From a virus: a stretch of DNA of 40,615 bases. This document shows, piece after piece, positions 9,502 to 19,185 of this stretch. The notes under the pieces were generated by a model, which was not told where the DNA came from, did not search any database, and was given only the letters and a program-made list of their open reading frames with translations. Every line of letters begins with the position of its first letter. Positions within the stretch are counted from its first letter, which is position 1. The DNA lies in the IMG/VR virus record IMGVR_UViG_3300028829_004529, positions 1 through 40,615 of that record; one strand, given 5' to 3'. The position numbers and the translations under genes are program-made.

Positions 9502-9872
9502 GTATACCTCATTCTTATGACGAAATAAACTGTATTACACTAATTAAAAATTTTTATCATACTGAGTTGAATTTACAATTTTCTTTGCCTAATTACCCTC
9601 TTTCTAGGCATTGGATTAAAGAATTTACTACAGTAAGTATAGATAAATGGGCAGCTCAATGTGCTAAAAAAGTAAGTTTGACAAATGCTAAAGATTATGA
9701 TGTAATAGCATTTAAGTCAGAAAAAACAAATTTAATAATACATTTTGGAATGTACTTAATGGCATCTAAAATGTTACACATCGAAGAAGGGGGGCTTTCG
9801 CGTGTAGAAACTTTATCAGATTATTGGATAGAGAATATACATTCGATATATAGACATGACAGCTTGGTATAA
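9483..9872 (+). CDS. NlpC/P60-like protein, lambda K-like (first copy)
   Basis: This 129-residue protein begins YIGIPHSYDEINC, with a candidate catalytic Cys17 followed by a helix (ITLIKNFY), and a candidate catalytic His87 in IIHFGMYL. This is the order found in NlpC/P60 cysteine peptidases, which cleave peptidoglycan stem peptides. In lambda the same activity is the C-terminal half of tail protein K. The normal Asp-Cys is Asn-Cys here, so activity may be weak and the copy could be structural. The ATG overlaps the radical SAM stop by 19 bases and the stop overlaps the next gene by 17, so translation is probably coupled. Confidence 0.6.
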   Translation: MVRNYIGIPHSYDEINCITLIKNFYHTELNLQFSLPNYPLSRHWIKEFTTVSIDKWAAQCAKKVSLTNAKDYDVIAFKSEKTNLIIHFGMYLMASKMLHIEEGGLSRVETLSDYWIENIHSIYRHDSLV

Positions 9873-10287
9873 TAAATATAAAGATTTTCCATATGTACAT
9901 TTAGGTAATAACGCAGAAACAGGGATTGATTGTTTTAATCTCTGTAAATTAGTGTACTTAAATGAGTTAGGTATAGATATTCCTTACACTAGTGATCACT
10001 TTTGTAAGATAGTAGACGAAGATTGGTACAGTAAGACACATGAGCGTTATTTTGAAATAGGAGGTGCTGCTACTGATACTTATGGTTGGAGAAAAGTTAA
10101 AGAACCTAAACTTTATGACATTATAACTATGAGTTTAGGTGCTACAAATGTAACTAATCACTGTGCTTTATATGTTGATAAAAATAAAATGTTACAAACC
10201 ATGATTAAGCATACAAGCTGGATAGCTCCTTATGGAAACTATTACAAACAATATACTACAGGGATATATAGATGGAAAGATTTGTAA
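9856..10287 (+). CDS. NlpC/P60-family peptidase, lambda K-like (second copy)
   Basis: This 143-residue protein has GIDCFNLCKLVY with Cys26 as likely nucleophile and NHCALYVD with His102 as likely general base, as in NlpC/P60 peptidoglycan hydrolases. It keeps the Asp-Cys pair missing from the copy upstream, so it is the better candidate for the active tail-tip muralytic enzyme. The protein is compact, without signal peptide. Its start overlaps the preceding stop by 17 bases and its stop overlaps the JAMM gene by 16. The context, next to a JAMM peptidase and ahead of I- and J-like genes, matches lambda K with domains encoded by separate genes. Confidence 0.78.
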   Translation: MTAWYNKYKDFPYVHLGNNAETGIDCFNLCKLVYLNELGIDIPYTSDHFCKIVDEDWYSKTHERYFEIGGAATDTYGWRKVKEPKLYDIITMSLGATNVTNHCALYVDKNKMLQTMIKHTSWIAPYGNYYKQYTTGIYRWKDL

Positions 10288-10643
10288 AGTTAAAAGAAGA
10301 TATGAATGCACACGCTATGAGAGACTATCCTAAAGAGTGTGTTGGTATTGTTACTAATGACTTTACTTATGTACCTTGTACTAATATATCCACTTATCCT
10401 AAACAAACTTTTATATTAGATCCTGCAGACTTAGTTAGGAATGATGGCAACATATGGGGTATTTTTCACTCCCATCCAGGAGATGAAAATCCCATACCAA
10501 GTAAAGAAGATAAAGTAAGTGCAGCTTTTCAAGAGTATAAATTTTTAGTAGGATTTAACAATAAATTTTATATATATTGGTTAGATCATAACGTAGACGC
10601 ACTCATATTTGATGAGTTTAAGGAAGAACATCTTGTTAATTAA
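10272..10643 (+). CDS. JAMM/Mov34-type metallopeptidase, lambda K N-domain-like
   Basis: The 123-residue product has a complete JAMM zinc site: Glu22 in YPKECVG, His66 and His68 in HSHPG, Ser77 and Asp80 in PSKED. In lambda this domain forms the N-terminal half of tail protein K, fused to an NlpC/P60 domain; here it is a separate gene placed after, not before, the NlpC/P60 genes. It may process tail proteins or peptidoglycan; the precise substrate of this phage branch of the family is not established to my knowledge. The start ATG overlaps the upstream stop by 16 bases. Confidence 0.88.
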   Translation: MERFVKLKEDMNAHAMRDYPKECVGIVTNDFTYVPCTNISTYPKQTFILDPADLVRNDGNIWGIFHSHPGDENPIPSKEDKVSAAFQEYKFLVGFNNKFYIYWLDHNVDALIFDEFKEEHLVN

Positions 10644-11364
10644 TCTTAAAATACACTCAGCTTATAGTAAATTTTTTACAGAAAAGTCATATACGCTAGA
10701 AGCGTATACAGCTAGTGATGTTTTATTCTATCTTAAAGCATTACATCCTAAATTTTCTAAATATATGATTCAAGTACATTCTGGTGTTTCAGAAGAAGGA
10801 ATCTCTATACTAGATAGTAAATTAAATCAAATTTCGGATGATATGTTAGAAGTTAAAAAGTTTAAAGAGGGAGAGACAATTCATTTAGTTCCTAATATAT
10901 CAGGCGGGGGTGGTAAACGTTTTAGAAATGCACTTCTTTTTATGGCGCTTATTGTTGCAGCTCCTTATATTATGAGTTATTTAGGTACCGTAGGCTCAAG
11001 TTTGGGTATAGGTGCTGGTGCTCCTTTAAATGCTATACCCCAATTGGGCGCAGTAAATGTAGGTGCAGGTGCAAGTACAGGATTAAGCGTTATGAAAACT
11101 ATTGGACTTAATTTGGCTATGTCAGGCATTACAGCTCTAATGACTAAATCTCCTGCACAAAGAGCTAGTAAACAAACTGATGCTACAACAAGAGATGCTG
11201 GTATGTTTGGTAGTTTAACTAATAGTTCTACTAGTGGTACACCCGTTTCTTTAGTATACGGAATGAATCGTGTTGGTGGTCAGTTTTTAAGTGGGTATAT
11301 AAGTTCTATATCTCATGGAAGTAGTGACACAATCAGTGTAGGAGCGCAATTTGATGGCACATAG
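10633..11364 (+). CDS. Tail assembly protein, lambda I-like
   Basis: The N-terminal 85 residues match the tail assembly protein I pattern: a ubiquitin-like beta domain (LINLKIHSAYSKF, then a stretch ending ETIHLVPNISGGGGKR). A hydrophobic, alanine/glycine-rich segment and a GTPVSLVYGMNRVGGQFLS stretch follow, as seen in I proteins that precede J. I chose TTG 10633 because AAGGAAG lies 8 bases upstream and the residues after it match the family's beginning; TTG 10609 and ATG 10612 are alternatives. The frame overlaps the JAMM stop. The end overlaps the start of the tip protein gene. Confidence 0.75.
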   Translation: MLINLKIHSAYSKFFTEKSYTLEAYTASDVLFYLKALHPKFSKYMIQVHSGVSEEGISILDSKLNQISDDMLEVKKFKEGETIHLVPNISGGGGKRFRNALLFMALIVAAPYIMSYLGTVGSSLGIGAGAPLNAIPQLGAVNVGAGASTGLSVMKTIGLNLAMSGITALMTKSPAQRASKQTDATTRDAGMFGSLTNSSTSGTPVSLVYGMNRVGGQFLSGYISSISHGSSDTISVGAQFDGT

Positions 11365-14300
11365 AAATTTTATTAATCATTCTAATACGCTAGTTCCTCA
11401 GATACAAGGTGCAAAAGGCGGTAAAGGAGGAGGCGGTCAACCTTATGAGCCAACAGAAGATCCTCAAAGTTTATTTTCAACTGACATTCTCTTTGTAGTC
11501 ATAGGACTAGGAGAGGGGCCTGTATATAGAATTAATCCTAATGGTCCTCAAGATATACAATTAACAGATAGTTCAATTGATGATCTTATTAATCTAGATG
11601 GTGATGGTCTTGAAAATACACAAAAATTTAAAACATTATCCACTACTGGTACAACGGTTCAGGGTAGATTAGATACATTTGGAGAAACAATTACTACTCC
11701 TCAAAATTTTGCATCTTCTGTTATTTTAAGACACGGAAGTAGTGGAATACCTGCAACTGGTGTTACTCTACAAGAAACTTCTGCTAAAGACTGGGATGCT
11801 TTAGAATTTCAATTTTTGATAACATCTCTTCAAACAATTACTGATGAAGGGGATTTATTACGACACAGTATTTCAGTAGCTATAACAGTATTTAATAGAA
11901 CTGGAACGACTCAAATTGCTAGTGTTTCTAGAACTATAAATGGTAAAACAAATACTTCTTTTAAATTTACAGTAAAAATTCAAATACCTGAAGCATCTAA
12001 AAGTACGGATGGATATAGATTTAGTGTATCAAAAACCTCTGGAGATTCTACTAGTTCTGGTACAAATGATGATATACAGTTAGTAGGATGGAATGAGATA
12101 GAAAATTCTCCACAAGCTTATCCTAGAACTGCTCATATAGGCTATGCCTTAAGAGCTGGTGACGAGCACAATGGTATACCAACTTTTACTTCTTTAGTTA
12201 AAGGATTAGTACATAAAGTACCTTCTAATTATAATCAACCTACTCTAGTAACAGGAGAAATTGATTGGCGTCATATAGAAGTTCCTTCTACGGGAGCTAA
12301 TAGTCCTGCTACTGCTGGTTATTACTTACAACAGTCAGGTACTAATGTACAAACAAGTGCTACTATAAATATTTATAGAGGCACTTGGGATGGAACTTTT
12401 GTATATTCGTGGTCTCAAAATCCCGTATGGATTATATATGATATATTAACTAATAAAACATATGGTTTGAGCATACCAGAAGAAAATATAGATAAATATA
12501 GATTCTACCAAATTGCACAATTTTGTGATGCTTGTGATTTTACTACAGGTAATTTCGTAGGAGTAGATGGATTATCTGATGGGACTTTTAGAAGTAAACC
12601 TAGAAACACATTTACAAGTATTAGAGAAAACCAACTTGGACTACTTCAAGGTACTAAAATTAAAGAAAGAAGATTTATCTTAGATATAACTATTGCTGAT
12701 CAGACTCAATCTTTTGATATTTTAAATAGTTTAGCTGCAAGTTTTAGAGGTGCTATAATTTACGCTCATGGTAAAGTAACACTAGCTTGTGATTTGCCTG
12801 AAGAGACTCCTGTTGCGGTATTTAATGAAACTAATATAAAAGAGAATACTTTTATAATAGGAGGCAATAAGGAAAGTGAAGTATTAACTGGCGTAGATGT
12901 TAGTTATATTGATCCTACAAATCATTTTAAAAGAGAAACAGTTCGAATTGACCAGCTAGGTAGTAATGATGGAATTAGAAAAACTGAAATAGAGAATATC
13001 CAATCTCTAGATTTAGCCGGAGTTACTAGACGAAGTCAGGCGTTAAGATTTGCACAGTATCAAATAGCTTCTTCTAGATACTTAAAGAGAACTACTACTT
13101 TTACTACTAGTGTAGATGCTTTACAGCTAGCTCCTGGAGATGTGATATCCGTAGCTTTTCAGGCAAGTGGTATAGCTTATGGTTTTGGTGGAAAAATAGA
13201 AAAAGATTCTGCAGTTACTTCATCTAATACTAATGTATTTTTAGAACATTATACTGTTCCGTCTCTTAGTGCAAGTAATTTTGGAACTTCAAATACTGGT
13301 CCTTTAGCTTTAAGAGTTATTAAAGCAACTAGTGATAGAATTGATTTATACATAGTTTCAAATAGTGCTTTTGCTCTTTCTACTACAGATAATGTTACTT
13401 CGGGAAGTGATAGGGCTACTGTTAATCCTATTAAAAGATTTAATCCTATAACCAGTTCTTGGGATAACTATACTGCTTTTACTGCTAATAATGTTCCTAA
13501 AAAAGGAGATTTATGGACATTTGGAGAACTTGTAAAAGAAGATACAAATATTTATAGCTCTAAAACTGATAAACTTTTTAAAGTAACTCAAATAGAACGT
13601 GAAATGGATACTAATGAAGTTAATCTATCAGCTGTAGAATATATATCTAATGTATATGTAGATTCAGATACTTTTATTGATTATAAACCTACTGCCTATA
13701 CTGATATACAATCTGCTTTAACTGTTCCTCCTGTGCCTAATTTTAATTTTTTTGCTAGTCCTAGACAGCATACTGATGGATCAATAGTTCTAACTGGTGT
13801 ACTAGAAACGTCTACTGAACGAGACGGATTCGGTATAACTTATATTACTGAATATGAAATGTCTAAACCATCTGCAGAGTCTCTAGTAGCTAATGCAAAT
13901 TTATCTGGAATTAGTGGTCAGACTATTCAGGTATCTGATGCTAATGTCCTACTAGAAACTGGTTCTGTAACTATAGCAGGTAAAAATGGTTTTTCAAGTA
14001 TTGTAGGTGAGATAAAATTATTATGTACAGACGTTAGTATTGTAGATACTGCATCAGGTACTGTAGATGGTAATGTAGAGTTAACTATACAGGGTTTTGG
14101 TCAAGTATTTGATGAAAATTTTCAATGTAATATACTAGAAGCTAATGATAGTGGTGTATTTGCAGGATTAAAAGGTACAGATAATATTATCATTCCTATA
14201 AAGGAAAAAGATCAAGAACAGGGTTTATTAAATTTTATAGGACATGCAGGTACTATTACTGCTGTTAGTCAACCTATAACTGGATTTACTTTAGCATCTG

Positions 14301-17300
14301 ATAAAGTAAAAATAGAAAATAAAAGAACTGATGATGTAACTTTAGTTACCAAGATACCCGAGCCTCCATTCTATATTAAATTAAATCAACTTTTAGATTC
14401 TAGACATTATTCTAATAATAGTTTTTATGTATCTGGATCTGAATCTACATTTGTAAAATCAGGAGAAATAAATGGTGATGATTCTACTACTATTGATTTA
14501 CCGGTAAGACCTAGAGATAAAGCTTTTGTTCGTTTATTTATAGATGGTACAGAGCGAACTGCAGGTCAGTTTACCTTGAATAACGATAATGTACAAATGA
14601 ATGCAAATATAGTATACAATAGTACTGCTGCAGAAACAGCTTTTAGAGCAGAGGTAGATTACTATAATGTCCCAATATTTGAGATAGGAGACAATGTTCA
14701 GTCATCTTTTGATAGTGTTTTTTCTATATCAAATACTAGTTATGATGTTGCTTCTGCTAAATATAATGCTGCATTAACTGCTAATTACATATATAAAATA
14801 CAAACAGCTACTACACCTTCTAATAATTTAAGTGGCTTTACTTTTACTAATATTTCTATTAATCCTGTAGGTACTATTAGCAATATTTCTGGAGGGATAG
14901 CTACTTTTGAATATGATACAGGACAATATACTGGTAAATTTCATTTAGCTAATAATCGCGTGTATAGTTTAGAAACTGGTTCTGAATTTGAGCAAATATT
15001 TCTAACCAAGGATGGACATACACCCGAATTAACAATTGGTACAACATCTGTTAGAGCTAGAAATAGAAGTAGGGGAGGTAGGACTAGCGCATTTAATACA
15101 AAATCTGTTAAACTAGGTAATTCTCCTCTTCCTATACAAAAGGTAGAAAATGCTAGTATTATTGAATCGTTATATCGTGAACAAACTGGAGGAGTTGCTG
15201 TTCGTGTTACTCTACAATTTGATCATATACAACAACAGAGTGTAACAGATTATGAAATATCTTATAAATTAGATGCTGTTGAGGATGTGGGTACTAATGA
15301 CGGAGGCACTGATTTAACATCTTTTAATACTGTAAAAGTTCCTGCCACCGGAGTTGACAGTGATGGTAAAATTAGATTTACTGTTAATGGTATAAATAGA
15401 GGACCAACTAGTGATGCTAGAAATGTCCTATTTAGAATTGTACCTTTAAATAAAGATATAAGAGGAATAACTGCTACTATAAGTAAATCTATTATTGGTA
15501 AAACAGATAAACCCTCAAATATATTTAATTTTACTGGCGGTCAACAGACTGATCAAATTACTTTATTGTGGTCTTATGCTCGAGGAGCAGATGGAGAATT
15601 ATCAGATATTGATCTTAAAGAGGTAGTTATAAAAAGACTACCAGGAACATTAACAAATAGTATAGAAAATTTTGTTTTAGCAGATGACCTAGTAACAGTA
15701 TCTGCAGGTACTGCTCGTAAATCTATACCTATAGATACTTTTGGCGAATTTACTTATTTTGCAAGAACTAGGGATACTAGCGGTAATTTTAGTGATGATG
15801 TAGTTGCAATTACTCTTATTACCTCTAGACCTATTAGAAGTACTGTAGTTGCTGCATTTAATGAAGATAGTCCTTCTGTTAATTTTACTTCTATAACTAA
15901 TACAAATGCAGGAGAAGATAATTTTCCTTCTTTTGCTGATTCTAATACAGGTGGTTTAGCTTTTAATAAGTCTGATTCACCATTTGATTCTAGTACTACA
16001 GATAACGCTAATGGTACTTCTAGTGGTTGGTCAGCTACTGGTGCTGCTACTGATCTATTAGCTGCTGGCACTGCTGAGTATATAACACAAATTAGAGATT
16101 TTGGATCAACTGTAACAGGTTCTATATTTGTAGATATCGAAGCTACTCAGTCTGTACAAACTAATTGGACAGATACTAAAGAAACATATATATCAGGTGT
16201 TACAGAAGTGTCAGGTACTAGTGGTGTACTAAAAGAAGTTCAATTTGGAGGAATTGGTCATGTACTAGGATTTAGTAATACTGCGGTAACTAATCCAAGA
16301 TTTGATGCAAATAATCAGACTTTTATGTCAGGTGGTGTTGATGGTAATGTGTTTGCTATATGGAATGATGGACAATATACTGGTAATGTCATAGCTATTA
16401 CAGGAATTACAAAAGCTAGTCCCGCAGTTATAACTACTGATGGTGTTCATGGTATAGCTAATGGTGATAGAGTTATTATTCATGATGTAAATGGTATGAC
16501 AGAGATAAATGACAGAGAACTTTATGTAAACGCTCCTTCTACAACTACTATACAACTATATACTGATACAGGTAGAACCTCAGCTCTTAACTCTAGTGGT
16601 TTTGGTACGTATACTTCTTCTGGTGTAGTAGACGAAGGTGATTATTCAAATTCAAACTCGTATGCACTAATAGCAGGACTTATAGATGCTGATGAAATTA
16701 GATTAGGTGCTAGTTACCATGCAAATGGGGATGCTACGGGTGGAAATGCTTTAGCTAATATAACAAGTATAGCTTCTAATTATAAATTAGTAAATTTAAA
16801 ACAATATAATGATACAGGTTCTGGTGATACTTTTGCAGGTACATTAGGAGCTATTACAGCACAGACACAAATTAGAACTACTACTGCTGCTGATGCTCAA
16901 TTATTTCATGCAAATGGTAACGTAATTACTACTCAATTTGTAGGTGGTACAGTTAATGATGGATTTCAAACTTACCAAGCTGGTAGTAGAACGTTTAGAC
17001 AGTTCCAATTAAAATTTATATTAAAAAATGATCAGCCCGAAGAATTTGACTTTACAATTGATAAATTTAGGTATACTATAGAAAAGGATACAGTTACTTT
17101 TACAGATACTACTGCATATAACGCTACTACTAAAACTATTGATATTACTAGTGCAGGTTTTTTAACTAGGCCTGTGGTAAGTTACGCAATGCTAGATGAG
17201 GATTCAAATAAGCCACATATAGTAGTAACTACAGCTGCCTCAAATCAAGCAATTAGTTATCAAGTATTTAAAAGTAGTGATGGAAGCGCAGGTTCTACCT

Positions 17301-17341
17301 CTGCAGGTATGTCTGTAATGATGACAGCAACAGGAGTTTAA
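11354..17341 (+). CDS. Tail tip / host specificity protein, lambda J-like
   Basis: A very large protein (1995 residues from ATG 11354; TTG 11351 is just upstream). It starts with a glycine-rich GAKGGKGGGG stretch, then shows several segments shared with lambda J: VPSNYN near residue 290, GTWDGTF near 343, and the PVWIIYDILTNKTYGL and IAQFCDAC segments near 360-395. The middle and C-terminal parts are beta-rich, Thr/Ser/Asn-rich and probably form fibronectin-like and receptor-binding modules (about 950-1996). In lambda, J lies at the tip and binds the receptor. The first codons overlap the upstream gene's end by 11 bases. Lambda J is about 1130 residues, so this one is much extended. Confidence 0.9.
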   Translation: MAHRNFINHSNTLVPQIQGAKGGKGGGGQPYEPTEDPQSLFSTDILFVVIGLGEGPVYRINPNGPQDIQLTDSSIDDLINLDGDGLENTQKFKTLSTTGTTVQGRLDTFGETITTPQNFASSVILRHGSSGIPATGVTLQETSAKDWDALEFQFLITSLQTITDEGDLLRHSISVAITVFNRTGTTQIASVSRTINGKTNTSFKFTVKIQIPEASKSTDGYRFSVSKTSGDSTSSGTNDDIQLVGWNEIENSPQAYPRTAHIGYALRAGDEHNGIPTFTSLVKGLVHKVPSNYNQPTLVTGEIDWRHIEVPSTGANSPATAGYYLQQSGTNVQTSATINIYRGTWDGTFVYSWSQNPVWIIYDILTNKTYGLSIPEENIDKYRFYQIAQFCDACDFTTGNFVGVDGLSDGTFRSKPRNTFTSIRENQLGLLQGTKIKERRFILDITIADQTQSFDILNSLAASFRGAIIYAHGKVTLACDLPEETPVAVFNETNIKENTFIIGGNKESEVLTGVDVSYIDPTNHFKRETVRIDQLGSNDGIRKTEIENIQSLDLAGVTRRSQALRFAQYQIASSRYLKRTTTFTTSVDALQLAPGDVISVAFQASGIAYGFGGKIEKDSAVTSSNTNVFLEHYTVPSLSASNFGTSNTGPLALRVIKATSDRIDLYIVSNSAFALSTTDNVTSGSDRATVNPIKRFNPITSSWDNYTAFTANNVPKKGDLWTFGELVKEDTNIYSSKTDKLFKVTQIEREMDTNEVNLSAVEYISNVYVDSDTFIDYKPTAYTDIQSALTVPPVPNFNFFASPRQHTDGSIVLTGVLETSTERDGFGITYITEYEMSKPSAESLVANANLSGISGQTIQVSDANVLLETGSVTIAGKNGFSSIVGEIKLLCTDVSIVDTASGTVDGNVELTIQGFGQVFDENFQCNILEANDSGVFAGLKGTDNIIIPIKEKDQEQGLLNFIGHAGTITAVSQPITGFTLASDKVKIENKRTDDVTLVTKIPEPPFYIKLNQLLDSRHYSNNSFYVSGSESTFVKSGEINGDDSTTIDLPVRPRDKAFVRLFIDGTERTAGQFTLNNDNVQMNANIVYNSTAAETAFRAEVDYYNVPIFEIGDNVQSSFDSVFSISNTSYDVASAKYNAALTANYIYKIQTATTPSNNLSGFTFTNISINPVGTISNISGGIATFEYDTGQYTGKFHLANNRVYSLETGSEFEQIFLTKDGHTPELTIGTTSVRARNRSRGGRTSAFNTKSVKLGNSPLPIQKVENASIIESLYREQTGGVAVRVTLQFDHIQQQSVTDYEISYKLDAVEDVGTNDGGTDLTSFNTVKVPATGVDSDGKIRFTVNGINRGPTSDARNVLFRIVPLNKDIRGITATISKSIIGKTDKPSNIFNFTGGQQTDQITLLWSYARGADGELSDIDLKEVVIKRLPGTLTNSIENFVLADDLVTVSAGTARKSIPIDTFGEFTYFARTRDTSGNFSDDVVAITLITSRPIRSTVVAAFNEDSPSVNFTSITNTNAGEDNFPSFADSNTGGLAFNKSDSPFDSSTTDNANGTSSGWSATGAATDLLAAGTAEYITQIRDFGSTVTGSIFVDIEATQSVQTNWTDTKETYISGVTEVSGTSGVLKEVQFGGIGHVLGFSNTAVTNPRFDANNQTFMSGGVDGNVFAIWNDGQYTGNVIAITGITKASPAVITTDGVHGIANGDRVIIHDVNGMTEINDRELYVNAPSTTTIQLYTDTGRTSALNSSGFGTYTSSGVVDEGDYSNSNSYALIAGLIDADEIRLGASYHANGDATGGNALANITSIASNYKLVNLKQYNDTGSGDTFAGTLGAITAQTQIRTTTAADAQLFHANGNVITTQFVGGTVNDGFQTYQAGSRTFRQFQLKFILKNDQPEEFDFTIDKFRYTIEKDTVTFTDTTAYNATTKTIDITSAGFLTRPVVSYAMLDEDSNKPHIVVTTAASNQAISYQVFKSSDGSAGSTSAGMSVMMTATGV

Positions 17342-18592
17342 ATGGCATTACAAGATTCAAATACATATATAGAACCTACAGCAGGTACTTCACTGAATGC
17401 TTCTCGTACTCAGTTTAATAACTCTTTACGCTCATTACTAACTAACTTTAGAAGCTCAAGTCCTCCTGCTACTGTAAATATTAGTGCATCTGGTGAAGGT
17501 ATTAGTGTGCCCGATGGTACTATAATGCATTTTGCTAATTCTAATGTTAATGCTTTGTTTGTGTCTGATTCTAGTAATAAAAAATCTTCTCCAATTGGTG
17601 GTAACTTTACTAGAAGTGGTATAGGTCACCGCAATGAGAATGGTATTACAGTAATGATGGCTAATGCTCCTTCTTATGAAATAGGAGAGTTAGCAACCAC
17701 TGTTACTGCAGGTGCTGCCGCAGCTAATGCTAGATTATATCTTGTAACAGCTAATAACAGAACTGCTGCTGATTTTATTGATGTAGGTATACCTCCTACT
17801 AATGGATCTGTTGTAAATACTATGATTGCTATTAATGGTGTTACCTCTGATAGAGTTAATCTGACTACAAGTGGTGTATCTACTAATAATCTTACAATAA
17901 CTGCAAGTACTGCTGGTGGAGGTAAAAAATGGTTTCCAGCAGCTGATGGTGTAGGTCATGCAGCTCTTAAGATATCTAGTATAGGTGCTAGTGATAACAC
18001 TGCTATATTATTTAATTTTGGTAGTTCTAGTGCTAATGTATCTTTAGCACATCAACCAAGTGTTGCATCTACTAAAAATGGTCTAAACATTGTGCAACAA
18101 GATGGCACTTACGCACCTATAGCAGCAAATGTTGTACTATCTTCTGCTATAACAGGATCTGGCACAGCACCTGTACCTTTATTACCTGCAGGTACTATAG
18201 TAGCAACTGGTGGTACAGTGTCTGCTGGTTGGTTAGAATGCAATGGACAAGCTGTAAATAGAACTACTTATGCAGCTTTATTTGCTGCTATAGGCACTAC
18301 ATATGGTGCAGGAGATGGTTCATCTACTTTTCTTGTTCCTAACTTTGAAAGTAAAGTTCTAATAGGTGAATCTTCTACATTTTCTATGGGGGCAGGTGCG
18401 GGATCTTTTGCTTCTGGAGGAACTATTACTACTGCTTCTGGCTCCGCATCACTAAGTCTTGCTACAACTTCTGTTGCTACTAGTGCTAAAGATAGTAGTA
18501 CAGCCGCTGTAGTATCAGGTGTTACCGCTGGTGGTCACACTCATACAGCTGTAATTCCGCATGCTGTTGCACGTTATATAATAAAAACATAA
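17342..18592 (+). CDS. Tail fibre protein with phage tail collar domain
   Basis: This 416-residue protein has at about residues 281-340 a segment GWLECNGQAVNRTTYAALF, followed by YGAGDGSSTFLVPNF. This is the classical phage tail collar domain, found at tips of many trimeric fibres. The C-terminus GHTHTAVIPHAVARYI is also usual for these proteins. The N-terminal part is beta-rich and may attach the fibre to the tip. It starts one base after the J-like stop, with AGGAG about 8 bases upstream inside that gene. It is probably a host-range determinant. Confidence 0.85.
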   Translation: MALQDSNTYIEPTAGTSLNASRTQFNNSLRSLLTNFRSSSPPATVNISASGEGISVPDGTIMHFANSNVNALFVSDSSNKKSSPIGGNFTRSGIGHRNENGITVMMANAPSYEIGELATTVTAGAAAANARLYLVTANNRTAADFIDVGIPPTNGSVVNTMIAINGVTSDRVNLTTSGVSTNNLTITASTAGGGKKWFPAADGVGHAALKISSIGASDNTAILFNFGSSSANVSLAHQPSVASTKNGLNIVQQDGTYAPIAANVVLSSAITGSGTAPVPLLPAGTIVATGGTVSAGWLECNGQAVNRTTYAALFAAIGTTYGAGDGSSTFLVPNFESKVLIGESSTFSMGAGAGSFASGGTITTASGSASLSLATTSVATSAKDSSTAAVVSGVTAGGHTHTAVIPHAVARYIIKT

Positions 18593-18602
18593 GAGGGAAA
18601 TA

Positions 18603-19172
18603 ATGGAATATATAAAAGTTCATATAGATGAGATGTTTCAAAAAACTGTATTTTTTGAATATAGACTTATAGAAGAAGATAAAAGCAATGATTTAGTTAG
18701 TAGAGCTTTTCCTTTTGCTAAATTAATAGAAAGAGAACCACATATAGAAAAGTTAGTAGAGGGTACTATCATAGGTATTTATTATGAACAGCGTGGTTCT
18801 AATACCGTAAGTGAGCGTCAATGGCTTGATAAAAGTGAAGAGCTAGACAATGATACTATTGACTATATTAAAAAGCTTGCTATAAAAATATGTGTAGATA
18901 AATACTATGATGAAATATTAAAACCACCAACAATTGATGAACAGGTAGAAGATTTTATAAAAGAGTTTTTTGAAGAAGGTGATTCAGAACCTTTAGAGCA
19001 AAAAGACTTTTTAGCTGAGTTTTTTGAAGAACTATCTGATGATAATACTGAATCAACTGACGTATCCTCTAAAAAAACTATATCTTCTCAAATAGAAGAA
19101 AAATTTAATAATACTACTTTAGGACAAAAAGACTTTTTAGCTGAGTTTTTTGATCAATTAGACGACGAGTAG
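18603..19172 (+). CDS. Acidic protein with repeated QKDFLAEFF peptides, unknown function
   Basis: I do not recognise this 189-residue protein. Residues about 1-115 look like a folded alpha/beta domain. The rest is acidic and repetitive: a degenerate unit DFIKEFFEEGD, then QKDFLAEFFEELSDD and QKDFLAEFFDQLDDE near the end, separated by a Ser/Thr-rich linker. Two units are encoded by an exact 29-base direct repeat. Short amphipathic acidic peptides of this kind often act as docking tails. AAGAGGGAAATA precedes the ATG. It lies between two fibre genes, so a role in fibre assembly or as fibre chaperone is possible but not shown. Confidence 0.75.
   Translation: MEYIKVHIDEMFQKTVFFEYRLIEEDKSNDLVSRAFPFAKLIEREPHIEKLVEGTIIGIYYEQRGSNTVSERQWLDKSEELDNDTIDYIKKLAIKICVDKYYDEILKPPTIDEQVEDFIKEFFEEGDSEPLEQKDFLAEFFEELSDDNTESTDVSSKKTISSQIEEKFNNTTLGQKDFLAEFFDQLDDE
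18999..19027 (+). repeat. 29-bp direct repeat, copy 1
   Basis: This block is identical over 29 bases to 19125-19153. The two copies are 126 bases apart, a multiple of three, and encode the same QKDFLAEFF peptide, so the repeat is in frame and can expand or contract without breaking the gene. Confidence 0.95.
19125..19153 (+). repeat. 29-bp direct repeat, copy 2
   Basis: Second exact copy of the block at 18999-19027, at the very 3' end of the acidic-protein gene. Identity at the DNA level, including third codon positions, points to recent duplication or gene conversion rather than to peptide-level selection alone. Confidence 0.95.
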
Positions 19173-19185
19173 TTAAGGAGCAACT

